In this document: positions 44,995 through 52,508 of the stretch, one piece after another | How the letters are laid out: each line of letters opens with the position of its first letter | How positions within the stretch are numbered: the first letter of the stretch is position 1 | DNA from: Chitinophaga deserti | GTDB taxonomy: Bacteria; Bacteroidota; Bacteroidia; Chitinophagales; Chitinophagaceae | Reading direction: 5' to 3' | Length of the DNA: 64,000 nt | Assembly (NCBI RefSeq): GCF_003149455.1 | Contig: NZ_QFFK01000017.1 | Location: forward strand, 1-64,000 | Translations under genes and position numbers: made by a program | The notes under the pieces: generated by a model | What the model saw: only the letters and a program-made list of their open reading frames with translations | Told to the model about the DNA's origin: nothing | Databases searched by the model: none

Positions 44995-45018
44995 CCGGAG
45001 GTGTTCCCGCACTTCCGG
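44995..45018. promoter_or_regulatory. Inverted repeat between FecR and SusC genes
   Basis: CCGGAGGTG (44995-45003) pairs with CACTTCCGG (45010-45018), 9 bp with one G-T. It lies 71 nt before the SusC start, in the gap where an ECF-sigma-dependent promoter would be expected. It may be structural in RNA or part of a control region. Confidence 0.4.
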
Positions 45019-45067
45019 TTTTGTTTTTAGATGGTCCTGTATGATTTGTGTTCTTTACATGTCTGAT

Positions 45068-46297
45068 CTATGGTAAAACCACCAGCTTTCTCCCTTCCAG
45101 CCTGGTGTGTACTTTGGATTTCTCCAGCATTATCAGTAAGCCTGACAATGGAATATCTTTCGTCATTTTCCCCACGAATGCTATATCAGGTATGCCGCTT
45201 TCATATATTACTTCAATGTCGTACCAGCGTTCCAGCTGTTTCATTACTTCTTCCAGTGAGGCGCCTTCGAAATTGAAGTGCCCGTTTTTCCATGCCATTA
45301 CCTTGTCGATATCGGCATCGTTAATAACGGATACGCTTTTTGCGTCTGCTGCATTTTGGTTGATCTGAGCCTGCTGGCCGGGCGTGAGGACGGTGGTGCT
45401 TTGACTGGTATGATTAGCGCGTGGTTGTGCCTTTACGCGTACGCTGCCTTCGAGTAGCGTGGTTTTCAGCGTGTTGTCGTTGTCGTAAGCCTGTACGTTG
45501 AAGTGGGTACCCAGTACTTCTATTTCCATTTTATCCCCCACATCCAGCCGGAAAGGCATTTGTGCATTTTTAGCTACTTCAAAGTAAGCTTCCCCGATTA
45601 TCTCCAAGCGGCGCTCTTTACCGGTAAACGTTGTAGGGAAGCGGATGGAGCTGGCAGAGTTGAGCCATACCTGTGTGCCATCGGGCAGCGTAAGCTGGAA
45701 CTGGCGGCCTTTGGGCGTGGTCATGGTGTTGTACAATACTTCATCCGGGTTGGCAACTGCCGGGCCGTAGCTGAGCTGTCCGTTGGTTAATACCACATTA
45801 GCCCCGTTCTGGCTGGCAATTAAGCCATTTTTTAGACTGTCGAGGACTACCTGCTGTCCGTTTGCGAGTGTGAGCACTGCGCCTTCCCTTCCGGGGGCAA
45901 TATCCGCAGCGGCGATAGCTGCAGATCCGTTTTTAGTGCTTTGAGTTTTAATCTGGTGCATTACCAGTGCGCCGGAAGCGGCGAGCAGGATTACTGCCGC
46001 TGCGGCCCAGCGCCATTTGCGCAGGGAATGTAAACGGTGGACGGGATGGTTGGTTATTGATTTTACTACCGGAGAAGGCTTATCTGCCTGGATTGCATTA
46101 TTAAATAACGGCCATAGTTTTTCATCGAAGGGTGCCAGCACAGGGGTGTCTTCCAGCAGGGAAGCAGCTACCTCCTGGTAGGTCTCCTTATTTTCTTCCC
46201 GGATCACTTCGGTCAGGAAGGTGTGCCGCTCAGCGTTGCTGAGGGTATTATTGATATAGCCCCTGATGTAGTAAGCGATGTCTTCTTTTTGCATCAT
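45068..46297 (-). CDS. FecR-family anti-sigma factor
   Basis: A 409-residue inner-membrane regulator. Residues 1-92 are the cytoplasmic sigma-binding part, then a single helix (WRWAAAAVILLAASGALVMH), the periplasmic FecR domain (TTPKGRQFQLTLPDGTQVWLN, EAYFEVAKNAQMPFRLDVGD, VLGTHFNVQAYDN) and a C-terminal DUF4974-like domain (FEGASLEEVMKQLERWYDIEV). The last binds the STN domain of SusC. It lies between the ECF sigma gene and SusC on the same strand. Confidence 0.93.
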   Translation of the reverse strand: MMQKEDIAYYIRGYINNTLSNAERHTFLTEVIREENKETYQEVAASLLEDTPVLAPFDEKLWPLFNNAIQADKPSPVVKSITNHPVHRLHSLRKWRWAAAAVILLAASGALVMHQIKTQSTKNGSAAIAAADIAPGREGAVLTLANGQQVVLDSLKNGLIASQNGANVVLTNGQLSYGPAVANPDEVLYNTMTTPKGRQFQLTLPDGTQVWLNSASSIRFPTTFTGKERRLEIIGEAYFEVAKNAQMPFRLDVGDKMEIEVLGTHFNVQAYDNDNTLKTTLLEGSVRVKAQPRANHTSQSTTVLTPGQQAQINQNAADAKSVSVINDADIDKVMAWKNGHFNFEGASLEEVMKQLERWYDIEVIYESGIPDIAFVGKMTKDIPLSGLLIMLEKSKVHTRLEGRKLVVLP

Positions 46298-46376
46298 CGT
46301 AAAAGGCAGTTTATGGCGTCAGGAATATAAGAGACTTGAAAAAGAGAGGGTGTAATGCCGGAAAGGCAAATATTTT

Positions 46377-46970
46377 TTAAAATAGTATCCAGGCCAGCCA
46401 ATAGATCTTGCCGGCCTGCAGTAAAGCCTGCCTGATAATGGCCAGTATGGTGCTGATAGTGTTCCTGATATGGCCGCGGGAGAGGTTAAGCCGTTGGGCA
46501 ATCTGGTCGGAGGTAAGCCCTTCTTCCCGGCTGAGCTGGTAGATCTGGCGTTGCTGGGGCGTGAGGGTATTAAGGGTTTGCTGTATAATAGCCTGTATTT
46601 CCTTAAAATGGAGGTTTTCCGCGGCTCCGGCATCCTGTGAGGGGTAACCTGTCATGTGGTCGCCTTCGGGGGCGGAATGGGCGTAATATGCCTTCCGGCG
46701 GGCCAGGTGTTTGAAGCATTGGTGGGTGGTAACCGTTTTCAGCCAGGCATGGAGGTGGTGTACTTCCGGGAGCTTATCGCGGTACACCCATATCTGGATG
46801 AACACATCCTGCAGTGCTTCGAGGCAGCCCTGCTCATCTTTGATGAGGCGTTGGATCCAGTGTTGTAAAAGCGGGGAATATTGCCGGAAGAACTGCGCGA
46901 ATGCCAGTTCATCACCTTCAGCTATGCGCAAAAGGAGTTCCTTTTCACTAAAAGTTAGATTGGTTGACAA
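46377..46970 (-). CDS. ECF sigma factor of the FecR/SusC locus, TTG start
   Basis: A 197-residue sigma-70 family ECF factor. Region 2 is GDELAFAQFFRQYSPLLQHW to ALQDVFIQIWVYRDKLPEVHH; region 4 is TLTPQQRQIYQLSREEGLTSDQIAQRLNLSRGHIRNTI. It directs RNA polymerase to the SusC/D promoter when FecR is relieved. The only start consistent with the conserved N-terminus is TTG at 46970; the codon just upstream is TAA and no nearby in-frame ATG exists. A weak start would keep sigma levels low. Confidence 0.9.
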   Translation of the reverse strand: MSTNLTFSEKELLLRIAEGDELAFAQFFRQYSPLLQHWIQRLIKDEQGCLEALQDVFIQIWVYRDKLPEVHHLHAWLKTVTTHQCFKHLARRKAYYAHSAPEGDHMTGYPSQDAGAAENLHFKEIQAIIQQTLNTLTPQQRQIYQLSREEGLTSDQIAQRLNLSRGHIRNTISTILAIIRQALLQAGKIYWLAWILF

Positions 46971-47078
46971 TTATAGGCCGTTTACGCCCCCAAACTATGA
47001 TAAAATTCGGTAAGAAGGAAGTGGGGATAGTGAATAATGTTTCCCCGAAATCTATATCTTTAAAAGAGAATCCCACTT

Positions 47079-48209
47079 ATGATGTTACAGAAAACCGACG
47101 GAAATCCCTATTTGGCAAAGCTCCTTGTCTCTATTGTTGTTGCCATTGCTGCCGTTAACTGTTTTACTTATGTGCTATTCTCGAGGTTGTTCATTATCTC
47201 GGATGATCCTGTAATAAATGTTATTTTCAACTCTCTGTTTCCTGTATTACTTGTTGCCGCAATGGTTTTTGTGATCGGATTCCCGTTTTTATGGCAGTTC
47301 CGTGAAAACAGGGGGAAGATAAATTCGGATAAATTGCAGACCTTGTTCGTTACTTTCATCCGGTACTGGCTGGCGCTGGTGATCAGCGGTTATGGCTTTG
47401 TTAAATTCTTCCATCTGCAGTTCGAGGAATTATTTTATCGGAATGATGCCACTGTCGGGAGTCTTTCAGGGTTCTCGCTTACCTGGAATTATTTCGGGTA
47501 CTCCAATGTATTGAACCTGGTGATCGGTTTTATTCAGGTGGCGGGTTCTGTAATGCTCCTGTTCCGGAAAACCACATTATTGGGGGTAATTATGTTGCTG
47601 CCGGTAATGATAAATATTGTGCTGATAGATGTATTGTATGGCATACCACTTGGAGCTACACTGAACGCCATATGCTTTACGATCGGTTTGTTGTACCTGT
47701 TGTTCCTCCATTGGGATATCATCCGTGTGATCATAACAAAACAACTGTTGCAACCTGCAGCTGGTAACCTGACACTGAAATGGATGGCAAGAGTACTGGT
47801 TATCGGAGGGCCTTTCGCATTTGCCTTAATTATGAATCTGAAGTTTAAGAAAGAACAGCCCATGGCTGGTAAATGGGAGGTAAAGTATACGATTAAGAAT
47901 AACAAGCCGGTAGATGAAGATGCCTGGTTGAAAGATGCGGCTATCTGGCAAAACGTGTACATTGAGCACTACAAAAGCATCACCTGTTCTCCCAACCCAT
48001 TTGTGGTAGATGCTTACCGGTCGCAAACAGGAGAATACGCTTTCAGTTCCAATAACGATACCATTACCCTGAAATTCTTTAAACAGTCAAAGCCGCTGCA
48101 GATTCAAGTGAATCATCTCAGTAAGAACGAGATGGAATGGAATTATCATCGTGGTGATGATACGATTAAAATGGTGCTGGTACGGAGAGATAGTGTTACT
48201 GTTGATTAG
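47079..48209 (+). CDS. Multi-helix membrane protein with soluble C-terminal domain, unknown
   Basis: A 376-residue protein. Residues 10-240 hold about seven membrane helices (LVSIVVAIAAVNCFTYVLF, LFPVLLVAAMVFVIGFPFL, VLNLVIGFIQVAGSVMLLF, ATLNAICFTIGLLYLLFLH and others) in a layout resembling DoxX-like membrane proteins. After a final helix (VLVIGGPFAFALIM) comes a 120-residue polar, beta-rich domain (GKWEVKYTIKNNKPVDEDAWLK). I cannot name the family. It is divergent from the ECF sigma gene with 108 nt between. Confidence 0.65.
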   Translation: MMLQKTDGNPYLAKLLVSIVVAIAAVNCFTYVLFSRLFIISDDPVINVIFNSLFPVLLVAAMVFVIGFPFLWQFRENRGKINSDKLQTLFVTFIRYWLALVISGYGFVKFFHLQFEELFYRNDATVGSLSGFSLTWNYFGYSNVLNLVIGFIQVAGSVMLLFRKTTLLGVIMLLPVMINIVLIDVLYGIPLGATLNAICFTIGLLYLLFLHWDIIRVIITKQLLQPAAGNLTLKWMARVLVIGGPFAFALIMNLKFKKEQPMAGKWEVKYTIKNNKPVDEDAWLKDAAIWQNVYIEHYKSITCSPNPFVVDAYRSQTGEYAFSSNNDTITLKFFKQSKPLQIQVNHLSKNEMEWNYHRGDDTIKMVLVRRDSVTVD

Positions 48210-48340
48210 ACTTACCAATACTTATTGCTTTCTGTGGCCGCAGCAAACAAACAAGTAGTGGCTTGTCATTGCGGCACACTTTTCGTAAGTTTATTTACGT
48301 GCCGTAACTGTAGCACCATATCCACCTAAATCCATACACC

Positions 48341-49015
48341 ATGACCAGCAAGGAAGCCCTCTCACAACTGCAGGCCCTGAGCGATGAAAAGATTTTCGCG
48401 CATAACGTAAAGCGCGGGGCGGATAATAACCAGTTTGGGGTTAAACTGGGCGACATCCGTACGGTTGCCAACAAGATCAAATCTGATCATGCGCTCGCAC
48501 TGGAACTCTGGAAAACGAATAATGTGGATGCGCGCCTCCTGGCTTTACTGATCATCAAACCTAAAAACCTCACTACTGCAGATCTCGATGAAATGCTCCG
48601 TTCCATCAACTATGTACAGGTAGCGGAATGGTTTAACTCTTACATACTAAAAGACCACCCTCAGCGGGAAGAGATGCGCGAAGCATGGATGGACAGTGAT
48701 AATGTATGGACCGCCCGCGCCGGATGGAGCCTCATGGCAGGGAAGGTAGCACGGGATGCGGAAGGGGTGGACCTGAAGCAACTGCTCAACCGTATTCATA
48801 AAGAAATGCCCACTGCACCGGAAGAAGTGCAATGGACCATGAACACCACCCTTGCCCAGATCGGCATTCACTTCCCGGAACATAGAAAACGCGCGCTGGA
48901 AATCGGGGAAGAGCTGGGCATCTACCGCAACTATCCCGTGTCTAAAGGCTGTACCTCTCCCTTTGCACCCATCTGGATCTGGGAAATGGTGAAGCGCCGG
49001 AACGAAAGGGTGTAA
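48341..49015 (+). CDS. DNA alkylation repair-like HEAT protein (AlkD type)
   Basis: A 224-residue all-helical protein with HEAT-like repeats, matching the size of AlkC/AlkD-type DNA glycosylases. Conserved stretches include RGADNNQFGVKLGDIRTVANKI, AWMDSDNVWTARAGWSLMAGK and PYVSKGCTSPFAP-like YPVSKGCTSPFAPIWI near the end. It may recognise alkylated bases or be a relative without activity; I did not confirm the catalytic Asp and Trp. It converges on the AraC gene with a 3-nt gap. Confidence 0.8.
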   Translation: MTSKEALSQLQALSDEKIFAHNVKRGADNNQFGVKLGDIRTVANKIKSDHALALELWKTNNVDARLLALLIIKPKNLTTADLDEMLRSINYVQVAEWFNSYILKDHPQREEMREAWMDSDNVWTARAGWSLMAGKVARDAEGVDLKQLLNRIHKEMPTAPEEVQWTMNTTLAQIGIHFPEHRKRALEIGEELGIYRNYPVSKGCTSPFAPIWIWEMVKRRNERV

Positions 49016-49018
49016 TAC

Positions 49019-49861
49019 TCACGCTTTTTGTGATGCCTGCCGGTATTGCCGCGGGCTCACGCCTTTCTTCTGCCGGAAGAATTTATTAAGATGGCTTTCG
49101 TCGTTAAATCCCAGCTCACTCACAATCTCATTAATACGCTTATCGCTATGCTTTAGCCGGTGCTCAATGAGCGTGAGCTTGTAATTGCCGGTATAAGACT
49201 GCAGCGTTTCGTTGCAATGCTTTTTGAAGTACTTGCCAAGGTAGTTTTCCGATAACCCGAAATGGCCAGCTATAGAAGCTGTACGCAGTGCTTCCGGCTC
49301 GTAGATATGCTGCTGGATGTAGTGGATGATATCGATGATCTTTTCTTCGGAGCCGTGATCCAGCTTTTCTGGCAGGTATTTGGCGATGTTGCGCGCCACA
49401 ATAAGAATAATGCTCTGTACCAACTGGCGGATGATCTCCTGATCGTACAGGTCTTTACCGGCAGATTCACGGATGATGGCTTCCACCATAGGGCGGATCA
49501 GCTTCTTATCGCTCTGGTTACGCAATATACAGCCCGGCTTATGATTGGCATGCTGCAAGATGAACTCCAGCCGCTGGATATTCTCTAAAGAAAAGGCGTT
49601 CTTTTTCAGATAGATATTGCTGAAGCGGAGAATGAAGAAAGTGGTGGTTTCAGTGATATCAATACGGCTGCAGTCCTGCGGGGTGATGAGGAACATATGG
49701 TTCTCTCCATATTCGAACTCATGCTGGTTAATGCAATGGCGGCCCTTGCCGGAAAGGATATACACCAGCTCGAAGAAGTGTTTATTAGGCATCAGCACGG
49801 GCATCTCGTCCACCGTGTCGTACCGAAAGGAGAATGGTTCGTAAAGGAATTCGGTCCGCAT
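49019..49861 (-). CDS. AraC-family transcriptional regulator
   Basis: A 280-residue regulator with a cupin-like N-terminal domain (KHFFELVYILSGKGRHCINQHEFEYGENHMFLI) and a C-terminal double helix-turn-helix (LRTASIAGHFGLSENYLGKYFKKH and the signature INEIVSELGFNDESHLNKFFRQKKGVSPRQYR). It is divergent from a quinone-oxidoreductase-like gene (87-nt gap), which is the obvious target. The inducer is unknown. Confidence 0.9.
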   Translation of the reverse strand: MRTEFLYEPFSFRYDTVDEMPVLMPNKHFFELVYILSGKGRHCINQHEFEYGENHMFLITPQDCSRIDITETTTFFILRFSNIYLKKNAFSLENIQRLEFILQHANHKPGCILRNQSDKKLIRPMVEAIIRESAGKDLYDQEIIRQLVQSIILIVARNIAKYLPEKLDHGSEEKIIDIIHYIQQHIYEPEALRTASIAGHFGLSENYLGKYFKKHCNETLQSYTGNYKLTLIEHRLKHSDKRINEIVSELGFNDESHLNKFFRQKKGVSPRQYRQASQKA

Positions 49862-49903
49862 ACAGCGAAATTATACAATATCTTAGTAGAATAGTACAGA
49901 TTA

Positions 49904-49928
49904 TTGGAGTTTTATAGGTATAATTTTG
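49904..49928 (+). promoter_or_regulatory. Promoter-like element of the quinone oxidoreductase gene
   Basis: TAATTTTG (49921-49928) matches the -7 consensus and lies 20 nt before the ATG. TTG at 49904-49906 is only 14 nt away, too close for a standard -33, so activator help from the divergent AraC protein is possible. Confidence 0.4.
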
Positions 49929-49948
49929 CTATAAATACGTAAGAATAT

Positions 49949-50959
49949 ATGAAAGCAATAGGATTTAAAACATCGTTACCCATATCGGAAGCAGACAGCT
50001 TCCTCGCCTTTGAAACGGAGAAACCGGTGCCTTCCGGCAGGCAGCTCCTTGTGAGAATAGCTGCGGTATCGGTGAACCCGGTAGATACTAAAGTGCGTAA
50101 GAACAGCGCTAAAGACCAGGAGCTGGCATCCCCCAAAATCATCGGCTGGGATGCGGTGGGCATTGTAGAGGCAGTAGGTGGAGAAGCATCCCTCTTCCAG
50201 CCCGGAGACACCGTGTATTATGCGGGCGATATCCGGCTGCCGGGCAGCAATGCCGAATACCAGCTGGTAGATGAGCGGATCGTGGGTAAAGCACCCCGCC
50301 AGCTAAGCGCAGAACAGGCTGCAGCCATACCTCTCACTGCCCTCACTGCCTGGGAATTGCTGTTCGACAGGATGGGCATTACTGATAAAGACAAAGGCAA
50401 AACCATCCTCATCATCGGCGGCGCCGGTGGCGTAGGATCTATTGCCATTCAGCTGGCGAAGCAGGTGGCAGGACTCAACGTGATCGCTACCGCCTCCCGC
50501 CCGGAATCAGTGGAATGGTGCAGGAAGATGGGGGCCGATGTGGTGGTGAATCACCAAAACCTCGTGGAGGAAGTAAGGAATGCCGGTATTAAGGATGTAG
50601 ATATTATCCTCGACCTGGTAAACCTGCAACATTATTGGAGCGCCATGGTTGAACTGGTTAAACCACAGGGAAAGATCGGCTCCATCAGCGACTCGGGAGA
50701 AGAGTTGAACCTCCGTCAGCTAAAAGGCAAAAGCGTGAGCTTCTTTTGGGAGATGATGTTTACCCGCTCCTCCTTCCAAACCGAAGACATGCAGGTACAG
50801 CACCACATACTGAACAAGGTATCTGAACTGCTGGATAACGGTACCCTCACCACCACGCTCACCGAAACCATCGAAGGCCTCACTGCAGAGAACTTTAAGA
50901 AAGCCCATGCACAGCTGGAAAGCGGCCGTACCATCGGTAAGCTGGTGGTAAAGTACTAG
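49949..50959 (+). CDS. Zinc-free quinone oxidoreductase-like dehydrogenase (ZADH/QOR type)
   Basis: A 336-residue medium-chain dehydrogenase. The GroES-like domain starts MKAIGF and has AVSVNPVDTKVR, where zinc enzymes have their cysteine; no structural-zinc cysteine cluster is present. The cofactor loop is GGAGGVGSIAIQLA with ATASRPESVEW, typical for NADPH-dependent quinone or enone reductases. Such enzymes detoxify electrophiles, which fits control by the divergent AraC protein. It has a terminator 131 nt past its end. Confidence 0.9.
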   Translation: MKAIGFKTSLPISEADSFLAFETEKPVPSGRQLLVRIAAVSVNPVDTKVRKNSAKDQELASPKIIGWDAVGIVEAVGGEASLFQPGDTVYYAGDIRLPGSNAEYQLVDERIVGKAPRQLSAEQAAAIPLTALTAWELLFDRMGITDKDKGKTILIIGGAGGVGSIAIQLAKQVAGLNVIATASRPESVEWCRKMGADVVVNHQNLVEEVRNAGIKDVDIILDLVNLQHYWSAMVELVKPQGKIGSISDSGEELNLRQLKGKSVSFFWEMMFTRSSFQTEDMQVQHHILNKVSELLDNGTLTTTLTETIEGLTAENFKKAHAQLESGRTIGKLVVKY

Positions 50960-51090
50960 CAATATTGGCAGGTAATTCTGTAATGGGTATACATTACCCT
51001 GATGCGCTTCGCTGATCTTTGATGCATAGCGATAAGCTATTGAAAAAAGCCGGTGTTGTTTTCAGCGAAGCAGCCGGACTGTAACTCCCA

Positions 51091-51122
51091 GGCGCATTCC
51101 CGAAAGGGGATGCGCCTTTTTT
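51091..51122. terminator. GNRA-loop terminator between convergent genes
   Basis: An 11-bp stem, GGCGCATTCCC (51091-51101) with GGGGATGCGCC (51106-51116), closed by a GAAA tetraloop and followed by six T. It serves the plus-strand oxidoreductase; on the other strand it lies just past the HxlR stop codon at 51127. Confidence 0.85.
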
Positions 51123-51126
51123 ATAC

Positions 51127-51501
51127 TTAATTATGAATGCCGGATAACTCACTTTTTCGCTCCATCAGTTGCCGGAATTCTCCAACATACCCGCTACCCC
51201 AATTGTCCATAGCATTGATGACGGGCATGAGCGACTGTCCGAAGTCGGTCAGGAAATATTCCACACGCGGCGGTAACTCTGGATAGATATCTTTTCCGAT
51301 TATGCCATGAAACTCCAGCTCTTTCAGTTGCAGGTTCAGTACGCGCTTGGTAGCGGCGGGCACCTGACGGTGCAGCTCGCTGGGTCTCCGTACGCCTTTC
51401 CCGATGAGAAACAGCAGGTACGACTTCCACTTTCCGCCGATTATCTCCATCAGCACAGCCATGCCACAACTAAAGTCTTTTGGTATTTTCTTCTCATACA
51501 T
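51127..51501 (-). CDS. HxlR-family winged-helix regulator (second copy)
   Basis: A 124-residue regulator with the family cysteine C12 (KDFSCGMAVLMEIIGGKWKSYLL), recognition region ATKRVLNLQLKELEFHGII and wing PPRVEYFLTDFGQSLMPV. I use the ATG at 51501; the frame can be read from a TTG at 51507 but that adds only two residues. It is divergent from the paralogous oxidoreductase gene and probably controls it through the palindromes in the 152-nt gap. Confidence 0.92.
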   Translation of the reverse strand: MYEKKIPKDFSCGMAVLMEIIGGKWKSYLLFLIGKGVRRPSELHRQVPAATKRVLNLQLKELEFHGIIGKDIYPELPPRVEYFLTDFGQSLMPVINAMDNWGSGYVGEFRQLMERKSELSGIHN

Positions 51502-51514
51502 AAACAAAGGCGTA

Positions 51515-51615
51515 TTTATCCGATAAAATTAAGCCATTCCCGGGAGGGGATAAAATTATCCCTACCCGAACATATTATCCCGTATTGTCCATGCATGCAG
51601 CCTGCCGTTACTTTG
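51515..51615 (+). promoter_or_regulatory. Promoter and candidate HxlR operators of the second oxidoreductase
   Basis: In order: the palindrome TTTATCCGATAAA (51515-51527), the palindrome GGGATAAAATTATCCC (51547-51562), a half-site TTATCCC (51575-51581), GTA, TTG as -33 (51585-51587), 21 nt, and TACTTTG (51609-51615) as a -7 that is one base short of consensus. The block TTATCCCGTATTG is shared, with one change, with the first oxidoreductase promoter. Confidence 0.6.
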
Positions 51616-51653
51616 TTCCACGAAACAAGATGAATCACTCAAATTACAAACAC

Positions 51654-52508
51654 ATGAAAGAAAGGATATTAATGATTGGCCTGGGAGCGATGGGCACGGT
51701 ACTGGCGCGTTTATTACTGGAAAAAGGGAAGCAGGTAACGGTCTGGAACCGCTCTGAAGAAAAGGCCCGTCCACTCATCGCAGCAGGCGCCACTTATTCG
51801 GGAGACATTCAGGCTGCAGTGGACGCTAACGATATCATCCTCATTTGTCTTACCGATTATGCCGTTACAGATCAGGTGATGCAGGGGGTAACCATGAAAG
51901 GGAAAACGGTGGTGCAGCTGAGCACGGGCACGCCGCAGGATGCGCGGGTTATGGCGGGGGATTACACCGCACGTGGTGCTGCGTACCTCGACGGTGCCAT
52001 ACTGGCCACGCCATCTCAGATGGGTACGGAACAAACTCCGATCTTCCTGTCGGGCAGTGCCGCAGCATACGATACCGCAGGCGATGCCCTGCGCATCCTG
52101 GGCGGTACGCTTATTTACCAGGGAGAAGCGCCAGGTGCGGCATCCGCCTGGGACCTTGCGGCACTTTCCACGATGTTCGGTATGATGATCGGCTTTTTGA
52201 ACGGTGCGCGCATAATGGAGTCGGAAGGGATGCAGGTGGCTGACCTTGGTTCCATGATCCATAACATTGCTCCGGTACTTGGACAAATGATCAAAGACAC
52301 GGGCGATGATATTCAGCAGCAGCGGTTCGAAGACCCGCAGAGTTCCATAGATATCTGCGCAGGTACCTTCGCACTGATGTTACGCCTGGCTGCTGAAAAT
52401 AAGCTGGATAAAGGGTTTGCCGGATTTGCGCAGCAAATGTTCGGTAAAGCGCAGGCGGCCGGCTTCGGGCAGCATCGCATATCCGCGATTATCAAAACGC
52501 TTCGTTAA
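51654..52508 (+). CDS. NAD(P)-dependent oxidoreductase, imine-reductase/3-hydroxyisobutyrate-dehydrogenase-like (second copy)
   Basis: A 284-residue protein with a Rossmann N-terminus (MIGLGAMGTVLA, VTVWNRSEEKAR) and a helical C-terminal domain (SAWDLAALSTMFGMMIGFLNGARIMESEGM). It is paralogous to the protein at 12627-13508 along its whole length. I start at the ATG at 51654; an ATG at 51630 adds eight residues. The stop codon shares the sequence TTAA with the converging UbiD gene (4-nt overlap). The substrate is unknown; the link to a redox-type HxlR regulator suggests a role in electrophile or imine stress. Confidence 0.85.
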   Translation: MKERILMIGLGAMGTVLARLLLEKGKQVTVWNRSEEKARPLIAAGATYSGDIQAAVDANDIILICLTDYAVTDQVMQGVTMKGKTVVQLSTGTPQDARVMAGDYTARGAAYLDGAILATPSQMGTEQTPIFLSGSAAAYDTAGDALRILGGTLIYQGEAPGAASAWDLAALSTMFGMMIGFLNGARIMESEGMQVADLGSMIHNIAPVLGQMIKDTGDDIQQQRFEDPQSSIDICAGTFALMLRLAAENKLDKGFAGFAQQMFGKAQAAGFGQHRISAIIKTLR

